Source: Actinomycetes bacterium | GTDB lineage: Bacteria; Actinomycetota; Thermoleophilia; UBA2241 | Direction of reading: 5' to 3' | Assembly (NCBI GenBank): GCA_029547745.1 | Contig: JAKPOQ010000014.1 | Span: 1 to 50,188 of the forward strand | Length of the DNA stretch: 50,188 bases | In this document: piece by piece, positions 1 through 7,337 of the stretch | How positions within the stretch are numbered: position 1 is the first letter of the stretch | Layout: each line of letters begins with the position of its first letter | Translations under genes and position numbers: made by a program | The notes under the pieces: model-generated | Told to the model about the DNA's origin: nothing | Databases searched by the model: none | What the model saw: the letters and a program-made list of their open reading frames with translations, nothing else

Positions 1-788
1 TCCCGCTGTTCGCCAGCCAGTACATGTTCAAGCTCCTGGCCAACGAGAAGCGACATGTCGCGCGGCAGAAAGAACTCAGCGACCAGTACCTTGAGATGAA
101 CATCGGTCTTGCTGCCGCGATGGTCGAACTCCTTGACGGCAAGGACGAGTACACCGCTCAACACTCGGCGGCGGTCGCCATGTACTGCCGCGACATGGCC
201 GCAGCACTTGATCTCCCGGAAGAGGATGCCGAAGCACTGCATCTCGCGGGGCTCCTTCATGACCTTGGCAAGGTAGGAACTCCGGACGCTGTTCTCAGCA
301 AGGAGACCACCCTGGACGAGGACGACTGGGCGTATGTCCGCCAGCATCCGAGCAAAGGCGCCGAGGTCCTGTCACACCTTGCCGCGTATCAGGACGTGGC
401 CGATATCGTGCAGTACCATCACGAGCGGCTGGACGGGAGCGGGTATCCGGACGGCGTGACGGCCGATGGGATCCCGGAGCTCAGCAAGATCCTCGCCGTT
501 GCGGACTCTTACCACGCGATGACATCGGACCGTCCGTACCGTTTCGCGCGCAGCTCGTTCGACGCCCTCAAGGAGCTTCGAAAGGCGGCCGGCGTTACGC
601 TGGACGCGCACTACGTCGAGGTCTTCGCCCGGATGCTGCGGGACAAGGACCTCGCGTACCGTGAGGGGACCTCCACTGACTTCATGGGCGAGTACGAGCG
701 CGGCCGCATCAACCTGCGGCTGCACGGCAAGGCCGCTGCCGAACTCAGCGGTGTCGCTGAGTCGCGAGAAGACCCAGCCGTGGGTTGA
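1..788 (+). CDS. HD-GYP domain phosphohydrolase, 5' end cut by window edge
   Basis: The reading frame is open from base 3, so the gene begins upstream; the Met at 24 is probably internal. The visible part carries a complete HD-GYP domain: an H at the start of the domain (HSAAVAMYCRDMA), the HD pair in LLHDLGKVGTPD, HHERLDGSGYP containing the GYP signature, and AVADSYHAMTSDRPYR. HD-GYP proteins hydrolyse cyclic-di-GMP or related nucleotides. The first visible residues (PLFASQYMFKLLANEK) look like the end of a membrane segment followed by a linker helix, as in actinobacterial membrane-anchored HD-GYP proteins; that topology is inference. Its 3' end overlaps convergent bioY by 44 bp. Confidence 0.85.
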   Translation, partial: PLFASQYMFKLLANEKRHVARQKELSDQYLEMNIGLAAAMVELLDGKDEYTAQHSAAVAMYCRDMAAALDLPEEDAEALHLAGLLHDLGKVGTPDAVLSKETTLDEDDWAYVRQHPSKGAEVLSHLAAYQDVADIVQYHHERLDGSGYPDGVTADGIPELSKILAVADSYHAMTSDRPYRFARSSFDALKELRKAAGVTLDAHYVEVFARMLRDKDLAYREGTSTDFMGEYERGRINLRLHGKAAAELSGVAESREDPAVG

Positions 789-1293
789 CCAGACTCCAGG
801 CCACAGCCGCCGCCAGTCCCGCCTTCAACAGATCCACCGGCATGAAGGAGGCCAGCCCCGCTTTCATGGCCGCGCTTACGGTCATGCCACCCTGAGTGGC
901 GAGCCAAGCTGGGCCAAGCGCGTAGATCGGGGCCAGCCCCGCGACGGCAGACAGTAGGAGCCGCCCAAAGCTTCGATCGTGACGGTGTGCGACCCATCCG
1001 GCTATCGTCGTGGCGGGCGCGAACGCGATGAGATAGCCCCCGGTGGGGCCGAACAGCACGCCGACACCCAAGGCGCCTCCGGCGTAGACTGGAGCGACGA
1101 GTCCGAGCGCAAGGTAGACCGTGACGCTGAGAAGAGCGAGCCGCGGTCCCAGCATCATGCCGGCGAGGAGCACGAAGAAGACTTGGAGAGTGACAGGCAC
1201 GGGGCCTATCGGGATGGTCACGAAGGCCCCGGCGGCCATGAGACTGGCGAAGACGGCGCACCGCGCGATGTCGTGTGCTGTCAGACTCGACAA
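745..1293 (-). CDS. bioY: Biotin transporter BioY (ECF S-component)
   Basis: A 182-residue, strongly hydrophobic protein of normal BioY length with about six membrane segments. It has the family's conserved N-terminal run (IPIGPVPVTLQVFFVLLAG) and the GPTGGYLIAF motif. BioY binds biotin in the membrane and imports it, usually with ECF module EcfA/EcfA'/EcfT. The start is TTG at 1293: a stop lies directly upstream in frame and GAGGGTG lies 6 nt before it. No BioM/BioN-type genes adjoin it, so it probably uses a shared ECF module; a fused ECF ATPase lies at the other end of this window. birA, the presumed biotin sensor, is immediately upstream on the same strand. Regulation is described under the palindrome at 1293-1328. 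Confidence 0.93.
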   Translation of the reverse strand: MSSLTAHDIARCAVFASLMAAGAFVTIPIGPVPVTLQVFFVLLAGMMLGPRLALLSVTVYLALGLVAPVYAGGALGVGVLFGPTGGYLIAFAPATTIAGWVAHRHDRSFGRLLLSAVAGLAPIYALGPAWLATQGGMTVSAAMKAGLASFMPVDLLKAGLAAAVAWSLVNPRLGLLATQRHR

Positions 1294-1328
1294 TTGTCAC
1301 CCTCGCTGAGCACAGCGAGGGTGACAAT
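1293..1328 (-). promoter_or_regulatory. Probable BirA (biotin) operator of bioY
   Basis: A perfect 36-bp palindrome: 16-bp arms at 1293-1308 and 1313-1328 around a 4-base centre. The outer half sites TTGTCACCC and GGGTGACAA, separated by 16 bp, resemble the known TTGTnnACC...GGTnnACAA BirA pattern. The operator covers the -10 of the predicted bioY promoter, the Shine-Dalgarno GAGGGTG and the first base of the TTG start. An adjacent birA with an N-terminal HTH supports the assignment. As RNA, a transcript containing both arms could also hide the ribosome binding site. Confidence 0.75.
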
Positions 1329-1354
1329 GTATAGGGCGCCCGGGTGAAGGTCAA
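1326..1354 (-). promoter_or_regulatory. Predicted bioY promoter
   Basis: On the minus strand, TTGACC (1354-1349) and TACATT (1331-1326) are separated by 17 bp. The -10 lies in the distal arm of the BirA-like palindrome, so a bound repressor would block polymerase. The -35 sits inside the hairpin at 1334-1374. Confidence 0.55.
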
Positions 1355-1374
1355 TCTTGACCACCCGGGCGCCC
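1334..1374 (-). terminator. Strong inverted repeat between birA and bioY
   Basis: 12-bp arms GGGCGCCCGGGT (1334-1345) and its complement (1363-1374) enclose a second inverted repeat, GGTCAA/TTGACC (1349-1354 and 1357-1362). On the minus strand it follows birA by about 30 nt, so it probably ends birA transcription, but the sequence after it (TATACATTGT) is only moderately T-rich. It also contains the -35 of the predicted bioY promoter. Confidence 0.5.
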
Positions 1375-1401
1375 TCCCCCCCGACTCCCAAGGGCGGCTC
1401 T

Positions 1402-2430
1402 TCAGCGGAGCGTCACGTCGCCGCTGTGGAACCGCTGGACATGGCGGTGCGGCAACTGAACGAGCAAGGCGCCTTTCTCGTCGACGCCCAGCGCCACGCC
1501 GGTGACCGGGCCGCGCCGTGTCTGGACGCTGATGCTCCGGCGGGCCAGGTAGTCACGGGCGCGGAAGTCGGTGAGTACGCGATCGAATCCGTTGCGCACC
1601 GCGTCCATGTAGCGCTCTTCCAGCGAGAGGAGGAGGCGGGCGAGCAGCTCGCTGCGGTCGACGGGTTTGCCTGAGGCTGTCTTGAGGGAAACAGCCGTAC
1701 GCCGGAGCGCCACCGGCAGCTCGTTGTACTCGGTGTTCACATTGAGTCCGATGCCGACGACGACCCAGTCGATGGCGTCTTGTTCACCGGCCGCCTCGAG
1801 CAGGATGCCGCCGACCTTGCGGTCGTCGATGAGGAGATCGTTCGGCCACTTGATGCGCACCGAGACGTCCGTAAGCGATTCGATCGCATCGCAGGCAGCT
1901 ATCGCGGCGGCGATCGTCAGCAGGTGGACGTCGGCCATGTCGACCGGGGGGCGCAACACGACCGAGAAGAGCAGGCCCTTGCCCGCCGGCGATGTCCATC
2001 TCCTTCCCAGGCGGCCCCGTCCGGCCGATTGTTGCTCGGCGACGACGACCGTGCCCTCTGGCGCCCCTGCTGCGGCGAGGTTCTTGGCCTCGACATTGGT
2101 CGACTCGATCTCGTCGTAGTAGCGGAACGACCGGCCAAGCAGACTGTGGCGCGTGCGGTCTGCGACGAACGGCATGGCGAGGGTGGCCGGCTCGTCCTCG
2201 AGCTTGTACCCGCGCCGCGACACGCCCACGATGTCGTAGCCGCGTTTGCGCAGCGACTTCACGTGCTTGTGCACCGCGTTGCGTGACACCCCGAGTGTCT
2301 GGCTGATCGCCTCGCCTGAGACGAAGCCTGGGTTCTCGCGCAGTATGTCGATCACTGTGCGCTTGCTGTGGTGCATCTTCTTCGTCTCAACATAGACGAT
2401 CGGTGCGCCGGATTCCATGACCACCCCCAC
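1402..2430 (-). CDS. birA: Bifunctional biotin-protein ligase / biotin operon repressor BirA
   Basis: A 342-residue two-domain BirA. The N-terminal winged HTH spans about residues 25-75 (SGEAISQTLGVSRNAVHKHV, then RRGYKL). The ligase domain follows, with the biotinoyl-AMP loop GRGRLGRRW, KGLLFSVVLRP, IKWPNDLL and GGILLEAAGE, and a small C-terminal SH3-like domain. It makes biotinoyl-AMP, attaches biotin to acceptor lysines and, when holo-acceptor is saturated, binds DNA. The GTG at 2430 is the longest start; ATG at 2418, preceded by GGGGGTGG, is equally likely. The HTH domain makes it the obvious regulator of the downstream bioY. Confidence 0.93.
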   Translation of the reverse strand: MGVVMESGAPIVYVETKKMHHSKRTVIDILRENPGFVSGEAISQTLGVSRNAVHKHVKSLRKRGYDIVGVSRRGYKLEDEPATLAMPFVADRTRHSLLGRSFRYYDEIESTNVEAKNLAAAGAPEGTVVVAEQQSAGRGRLGRRWTSPAGKGLLFSVVLRPPVDMADVHLLTIAAAIAACDAIESLTDVSVRIKWPNDLLIDDRKVGGILLEAAGEQDAIDWVVVGIGLNVNTEYNELPVALRRTAVSLKTASGKPVDRSELLARLLLSLEERYMDAVRNGFDRVLTDFRARDYLARRSISVQTRRGPVTGVALGVDEKGALLVQLPHRHVQRFHSGDVTLR

Positions 2431-2484
2431 GAACGCCTCATCCGCTGTCGCGGGGGATGGTAGTCAGGGAATCGCCCTTGAGAA

Positions 2485-5376
2485 TCAACCTATGGTTGTA
2501 TCTTGCCGTCCTGAGTGTGGCCGCCGCATGCCTGTCTCATCGTGTGCCGGGTCCAGGGTGAACGCCTTGCGGTAGGCGATCGCAGCCTGCAGCCGGTCTC
2601 GCACGCCGAGCTTGGAGAAGATGTGGTTCACGTGCGTCTTCACGGTCGCCGGCGAGAGCACGAGCATCTGTGCGATCTCCGCATTGGTCGCCCCGTCGGC
2701 GATCATCGCCAGGATCTGTGACTCGCGAGGCGTCAAGTCGAGCGCGACTGTCGTTCCGTGGCCGTCTCCGCCTCGGCGTCGGCGACGAAGACGCGAGGCC
2801 GTGCGGCGGACCTCCGGATAAGGGTTTCGGGCGGCCTTGGTCAGCACCGAGGACGCTTCCGCGTCGCTGCGGTGAGCGACCGCAGCTTCCACTGCGGCGC
2901 AGCCCGCGCAGGGTCCGACCGCGAGGCATCTCACCAGCAGCTCGAGACTGTTCCAGTGACGAGCGATCGCGTCGAGCAAAGCATGGACGGTCTGCTGGTC
3001 CTCAAGCGCTGTGACCACGTCAACCGCCATCTCGGGCTGAAGGACGAGCTCTTGGGAAAGGAAGTTCAGGTGTCCGAGCTCGAGTTGCTCGGGAACGCAG
3101 CGAAGCAGCGTTTCGATGGCCTCCGTCCGTTTGCCCGACCGGTAGGAGAGAGCTGCAGCGAAGTACTCGGCCTTCAAGGCGATGAACAGTAGGTCGAGGT
3201 CGCGGGCCTCTTCAGCAATGGCGTGAAGCTCGACCGATGAGGTCTTCCCCAAGAGACTCTTCGAGTAAATGAGATTGACGAGCACATTGAGATAGGCGTC
3301 GCGAGCGCTCGTGTCGTGGGCAATCTCTGCCGCATGCGCGAAGTAGGCGACAGCCTCTTGCTCATTGCCCGAACGCCGTGCAGCCGTGCCGGCGTGGCAG
3401 ACCGCCATGGAGAGGCAGTAGCGATCATCAGCGATCGATGGCGCCTGCATCGCAAGCCGGCGCAGGCTGTCGGTACGAGCGGAGTCGCCAGTGCACGAGT
3501 CTAGATGCACTTCAACATCATCTACCAACGGCTGAAGGTACGTGAATCCATATCGCGTCCCCAGGTCTCTGACCTCACCCAGCTTCCGTCGAGCCTCTGA
3601 CCAGTCCGCCATGAACAGGCAGTTGGTGCTCACTAGGTTCAGGAAGGTCATGCGCAGGCTCGGGGAGCCGAATGCCAACAGCGTGTCTGTGGCACCGTCC
3701 GCCGCTCTCGCGGCATCTCGGTAGCGGCCGGTGTTGTAAGCAATGAAGACGGTGTACGCTGCCAGCCGTGCCTGCTCGGCGGGGAATGCGCCGGCCGCCA
3801 GGCGCCGCGCGGAACTCAGCGCCTCGGTCGCTTCACCCCACTTGCATTCGGCGTTGAGGGCTGCTCCCAGACTGACGAGCGCGTGCACCTTCTGTTCCGT
3901 GTCGTCAGCCACCTCCAGCGCTTGGCGGCAGGTCTCGGCAGCCCCTGTCGTGTCTCCCTTCCAGAACAGCGTGCGCTCCTTGGCGGACAGGGCGCGATAG
4001 AGGTCCCGTCTGCTGCCGTCTGCGGCGAACCCTGCGACCGCACTGTCGATGTGCTGCAAGGCGGCGTCGAAGTGCCCGGCCCTCATGTCGGCCTCGCCGG
4101 CGACAAGGTGCGCCCACGGCTCACGGCGGCGGACATCGTCGGGCAGCCGTTCGACCCACCTCTCGAGAGTGTCTGAGCGGAACGCGTCGAGGTCCATGGC
4201 CCCCACCCGCGAGATGATCTCCAAGCCACGCTGAGGTTCGTTGGCTGCCAGGCAGAGGTCGACCGCTCGTTCGATGTCGCCGTGGGCCTCGAGTGCGTCG
4301 GCCGTGGTCAGTTGCAGCTTGTGAAAGCGGTCGGGGCCGTCTTCCTGGATGGCCCTGCGTCGCAGGAACTCACGGAACAGGCTGTGGTAGCGGAACGTAC
4401 CTTCCTGAGCTGTCGCGAAGGTGAAGACGCCGTTGGCGCGGAGATGCGCGAGGATGCGGTGCGCGCGGCGCGGAGCGCCGACGCGTCTGGCGAGATCGAC
4501 CGACAGGTAGTCGAGACAGCACGTTCGGCGCAGGAAGGCCCTGACCTCCTCTGATTGGCGCGAGTACACCTGTTCCGCCAGGTACGAGAAGACATCCTGC
4601 TTCAGGCGCGGATCAGACAATGCGCTCTCGAGGCTCTCCACCCCTACCCAGTGAGAGGCCAGCGCAGCAAGGACGACGCTCGCCGGCCAGCCCTCAGTGA
4701 GGTCGGCGAGAGCCGCGGCGCGGTCGGGCGAAAGGCTGACCCCGGTGCGTTGAGCGACGACCTCGAGGACCTCATCAGCACCGAAGCGCAGCTCGTCCAC
4801 CCCGACGAATGCCAGTTGCCCGTCAAGGCGGAGTCTGCCCACTTCGAACGCGGGCTCGTACCGACTCAGGACGACGAAGCGCATCGTCGCCGGCAGGTTC
4901 GTGATCAGGTAGTCGAGCGTCGCGTTGAGACTCCGTGAGTCGGCGGCCTCGTGGTAGTCATCGAGCACGAGCAGGAGATCGTCGGCGACCGTCGTCGTCA
5001 TCTCGGCCACGAACTCGGCGACCATCTCCTCGATTGCGTAAGGGACCTCGTACGCGTTCGCCAGACGGTCACGGATCGTCTGGCCGAAGCCTTGGTGTGA
5101 CATGGCAAGGGCCTCGACGAGAGAAGCGATGAATGCGACCGGGTCCTGGTCGAGGACATCGAGCTTGTACCAGATGTGGCGGAGACTGAGGCGACGCAGC
5201 GCCTCGAGCACGACCGTCGTCTTGCCGTAGCCTGCGGGCGCGCAGACCACCGTGGCCCGGCGCTGGAACGACTGTCCGAGGAGCTTGAGCGTGCCGGGGC
5301 GCAGGCAGGCAGGACCCGCGTCCGGTGGCGAAAGCTTGGCCTTGACGAGCGGCGGCAGTGCTCCCCCGTGCCCCAC
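2485..5376 (-). CDS. MalT-like LuxR-family transcriptional regulator (signal-transduction ATPase with TPRs)
   Basis: A large LAL/MalT-type regulator of about 963 residues. Near the N-terminus is the P-loop APAGYGKTT, then Walker B LLLVLDDYHE, then a long helical TPR-like middle region, and a C-terminal LuxR HTH in the last 90 residues (LTPRESQILAMIADGATNAE, SPATVKTHVNHIFSKLGVRDR). Such proteins are ATP-dependent activators responding to a small inducer; the ligand and targets cannot be read here. I prefer GTG at 5376, preceded by GCGAGGACGAAC, because the family normally starts just before the PPLVKAKLSPP segment and because an upstream TTG at 5442 lies inside a TATAGT -10-like element. Its base composition is less GC-rich than the ribosomal genes. 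It ends 54 bp before birA; whether they share a transcript is unclear. Confidence 0.9.
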   Translation of the reverse strand: MGHGGALPPLVKAKLSPPDAGPACLRPGTLKLLGQSFQRRATVVCAPAGYGKTTVVLEALRRLSLRHIWYKLDVLDQDPVAFIASLVEALAMSHQGFGQTIRDRLANAYEVPYAIEEMVAEFVAEMTTTVADDLLLVLDDYHEAADSRSLNATLDYLITNLPATMRFVVLSRYEPAFEVGRLRLDGQLAFVGVDELRFGADEVLEVVAQRTGVSLSPDRAAALADLTEGWPASVVLAALASHWVGVESLESALSDPRLKQDVFSYLAEQVYSRQSEEVRAFLRRTCCLDYLSVDLARRVGAPRRAHRILAHLRANGVFTFATAQEGTFRYHSLFREFLRRRAIQEDGPDRFHKLQLTTADALEAHGDIERAVDLCLAANEPQRGLEIISRVGAMDLDAFRSDTLERWVERLPDDVRRREPWAHLVAGEADMRAGHFDAALQHIDSAVAGFAADGSRRDLYRALSAKERTLFWKGDTTGAAETCRQALEVADDTEQKVHALVSLGAALNAECKWGEATEALSSARRLAAGAFPAEQARLAAYTVFIAYNTGRYRDAARAADGATDTLLAFGSPSLRMTFLNLVSTNCLFMADWSEARRKLGEVRDLGTRYGFTYLQPLVDDVEVHLDSCTGDSARTDSLRRLAMQAPSIADDRYCLSMAVCHAGTAARRSGNEQEAVAYFAHAAEIAHDTSARDAYLNVLVNLIYSKSLLGKTSSVELHAIAEEARDLDLLFIALKAEYFAAALSYRSGKRTEAIETLLRCVPEQLELGHLNFLSQELVLQPEMAVDVVTALEDQQTVHALLDAIARHWNSLELLVRCLAVGPCAGCAAVEAAVAHRSDAEASSVLTKAARNPYPEVRRTASRLRRRRRGGDGHGTTVALDLTPRESQILAMIADGATNAEIAQMLVLSPATVKTHVNHIFSKLGVRDRLQAAIAYRKAFTLDPAHDETGMRRPHSGRQDTTIG

Positions 5377-5441
5377 GTTCGTCCTCGCTTGATGAGTGAA
5401 AGGGCGCACCTCGGGCGCGCGGCCACGTCGGTGCGTGCCCA

Positions 5442-5447
5442 ACTATA
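5442..5447 (-). promoter_or_regulatory. Possible -10 element for the MalT-like regulator
   Basis: TATAGT on the minus strand, about 65 bp before the preferred GTG start. No good -35 is visible 16-19 bp upstream, so this is weak and may depend on an activator. Confidence 0.3.
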
Positions 5448-5559
5448 ACAGCGGTACGGCTCCTCGCATCGCCTGAGGGGCGGGCGCAAGGTTGACATTG
5501 CCGGGCGTAGGCCGGCATGTCCGGTCGTCGCTGGTGCCTTTGGGGCAGCGTCCGGACGG

Positions 5560-6177
5560 TCAGAGCGCAGGAAGGGCGAGCCGGACGGCCTCGGCGGGCG
5601 TGTGCGCCCGCAGCAGGCCGTCGGGCTCGCCCTTGAGTGATTCGCGCTCTACGGGTCCGCCGGCCGCGGTCACCGCGCCGGGCGCGCCGGGCGGCCGCAC
5701 CGTCCAACTGTCGAGCAGGACGACGGTGCGGCCGAGGTTGCGCGCCAGGGCGATCTCGCTGAGCGTGCCCCAGGCGCCGCCGACGGCGATCACGACGTCG
5801 CCGCTCGCCACCACGCTGAGGTTGCGGGCGTAGCCCATGGCGCTGCAGACAGAGTAGGTCAGGTCGTGATTGGCGCGGCTGCGGTCGGCTTCCGGCAGGA
5901 TGCCGATGGAGACGCCTCCTTTCGCCTTGACCCCGCGCGCGACGGCGGCCATGACGCCGTCGCGCCCGCCGCAGACGACGATGCAGCCGGCTTCGGCGAG
6001 AAGTGCACCGAGTTCCTCCGCCTTGGCGGCGAGCTCCGGGGAGGCGACGCTCGCGCCGATCACACTGACGTACGTCGGCGCGCCCTTCGCACGACGGGTG
6101 TCGTCGTGGTCTGCGCCGCCGGGACGGCGGGCGTCGTCGTGGTCTGCGCCGCCGGGGCGGTGGTCGACCGCGGTCAC
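5560..6177 (-). CDS. LOG-like / TIGR00725-family Rossmann protein
   Basis: A 205-residue Rossmann-fold protein with YVSVIGAS, IVVCGGRDGVMAAVARG, IGILP and the LOG-type loop VGGAWGTLSEIALA. LOG-family enzymes release bases from nucleoside 5'-monophosphates; the TIGR00725 subgroup has no firm assigned substrate, so function is open. The frame is open further upstream, but GTG at 6177 fits best: it follows the stop of the preceding GNAT gene by 1 nt (TGAcGTG) with GAGGAG upstream, indicating translational coupling. The first 30 residues are a low-complexity leader containing a duplicated 11-residue unit (RPGGADHDDAR / RPGGADHDDTR) not seen in ordinary LOG proteins. It is the last gene of the helicase-GNAT-GNAT-LOG operon. 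Confidence 0.8.
   Translation of the reverse strand: MTAVDHRPGGADHDDARRPGGADHDDTRRAKGAPTYVSVIGASVASPELAAKAEELGALLAEAGCIVVCGGRDGVMAAVARGVKAKGGVSIGILPEADRSRANHDLTYSVCSAMGYARNLSVVASGDVVIAVGGAWGTLSEIALARNLGRTVVLLDSWTVRPPGAPGAVTAAGGPVERESLKGEPDGLLRAHTPAEAVRLALPAL
6095..6160. repeat. Two tandem 33-bp units in the LOG-like gene
   Basis: Units at 6095-6127 and 6128-6160 match at 31 of 33 bases and encode an 11-residue His/Asp-rich repeat near the protein's N-terminus. The in-frame period and near identity suggest recent slippage. Confidence 0.9.
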
Positions 6178-6178
6178 G

Positions 6179-6727
6179 TCACTTCTCCTCGAGTCGGCGG
6201 TAGTTGATGTGGACGAACGGGGTGAACCCCCGGCGCTCGTAGAACCGCTGCGCGGCGTCGTTGCCGTGCATCGTGGCGACGAGGACGTCACGGATGCCGG
6301 CGACGCGGAGAAGCCGCTCGGCCTCGTCCATCAAGGCGCTGCCGATGCCCACGCCGCGCTTCCCCGGCAAAACGGCCAGGGTCTCGATCTCGGCCTGACG
6401 CTCGCCCATCATGTACGTCTCGTCGGCCTCCTGCGTCGCGACGAGGAGATAGCCGAGGAGCTGGTTGCCGCGGCGGGCCACGAGGATGAACGATCCGGGC
6501 TCTGCCAGCCACTTCAGATACTGAGCCCGGCGCCGCGGCCACGAGTCTTCATGCGAGCGCATGGGCACGCGCTCCCACGCCTCGCGGTGTCGGTCCATGA
6601 GGGAGTTCCAGAGAGGCTGCAGCGGCCCCAGATCGGCGGCGGTGAAGGTGACTCCGTCCGCCGGCACGAAGGGCTCGACCGTCCACTCGGACGCGCTGTC
6701 CGCGGGATGGTGTGTTCGGGCGGCCAT
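6179..6727 (-). CDS. GNAT-family N-acetyltransferase (second of a tandem pair)
   Basis: 182 residues from ATG 6727. The acetyl-CoA site is in LAVLPGKRGVGIGSALMDEA (Q/RxxGxG/A motif) and the C-terminal GNAT strand in RFYERRGFTPFVHINY. The open frame extends 34 codons upstream into the end of the preceding gene, but those codons are Arg/Pro-rich and out of family character; ATG 6727, 20 bp after the neighbour's stop, is preferred. It shares layout with the gene upstream (PLW...L.D, RRG near the P-loop, RFYERRG) and is probably its paralogue. The substrate (protein N-terminus, amine or antibiotic) cannot be deduced. Confidence 0.85.
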   Translation of the reverse strand: MAARTHHPADSASEWTVEPFVPADGVTFTAADLGPLQPLWNSLMDRHREAWERVPMRSHEDSWPRRRAQYLKWLAEPGSFILVARRGNQLLGYLLVATQEADETYMMGERQAEIETLAVLPGKRGVGIGSALMDEAERLLRVAGIRDVLVATMHGNDAAQRFYERRGFTPFVHINYRRLEEK

Positions 6728-6747
6728 GGGGGGATCCACGGTGGCGG

Positions 6748-7323
6748 TCAGCGGGCGGGCGGGCCGGGCGACGCGAAGCGGCCGCGCCCGGCCCGCCTGT
6801 CTTCTTCTTCGCGCCGGAGGCAGGCCCACGGCTTCATCCCCGGTGATCCATAGAAGATGTGGAAGTCGTGCCGGTAACCGCGGCGCTCGTAGAAACGGAC
6901 TGCATCGTGGTTGGCGGTGTCGACGCCGATCTCGACGTCCTCCACGCCGCGACGCTCGAGCTCGGCGTCCATGGCCTCCATCAGGGCCGTGCCGACGCCG
7001 GCTCCGCGCGCGCCGTCGGCGACGCTCAAGTGCACGAGCTCGGCACGGGCGTCGCCGGTGTACCAGACCGGATCGGGGCCCTCGACGACCACGTACGCGT
7101 AGCCGACCGGTGTCCCGTCCCGTCGCGCGACGAGCAGGAACGCGTCACCCTGCAGTGCCTCCAGCATCTCGGCGCGCTCCAGAGGCCACGACTGCTCGAA
7201 CGGCCGGATCGGCACGATGGCGTCGGGCAGTGCGGCGATGTGGTCGAGGAGAGCCTTCCACAATGGAGCGATGACGTCGATGTCTTCCGGCGCGAGCTTC
7301 TTGATCGTGATCCCGTCGGGCAT
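6748..7323 (-). CDS. GNAT-family N-acetyltransferase (first of a tandem pair)
   Basis: 191 residues from ATG 7323 with GAGGAG upstream. GNAT features: LSVADGARGAGVGTALMEAM (acetyl-CoA P-loop), then DTANHDAVRFYERRGYRHDF. It begins 14 bp after the helicase stop, so it is in that operon. The last 20 residues are Arg/Gly-rich and lie past the normal GNAT fold. The similarity to the next gene points to tandem duplication. Substrate unknown. Confidence 0.87.
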   Translation of the reverse strand: MPDGITIKKLAPEDIDVIAPLWKALLDHIAALPDAIVPIRPFEQSWPLERAEMLEALQGDAFLLVARRDGTPVGYAYVVVEGPDPVWYTGDARAELVHLSVADGARGAGVGTALMEAMDAELERRGVEDVEIGVDTANHDAVRFYERRGYRHDFHIFYGSPGMKPWACLRREEEDRRAGRGRFASPGPPAR

Positions 7324-7337
7324 GCTTGGTCTCCTCG

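Noticed and set aside
2486-2498. CAACC-TAT-GGTTG inverted repeat before birA, considered as a second BirA site
   Set aside because: Half sites are only 3 bp apart and lie within the end of the MalT-like gene; the BirA pattern needs about 14-16 bp between half sites.
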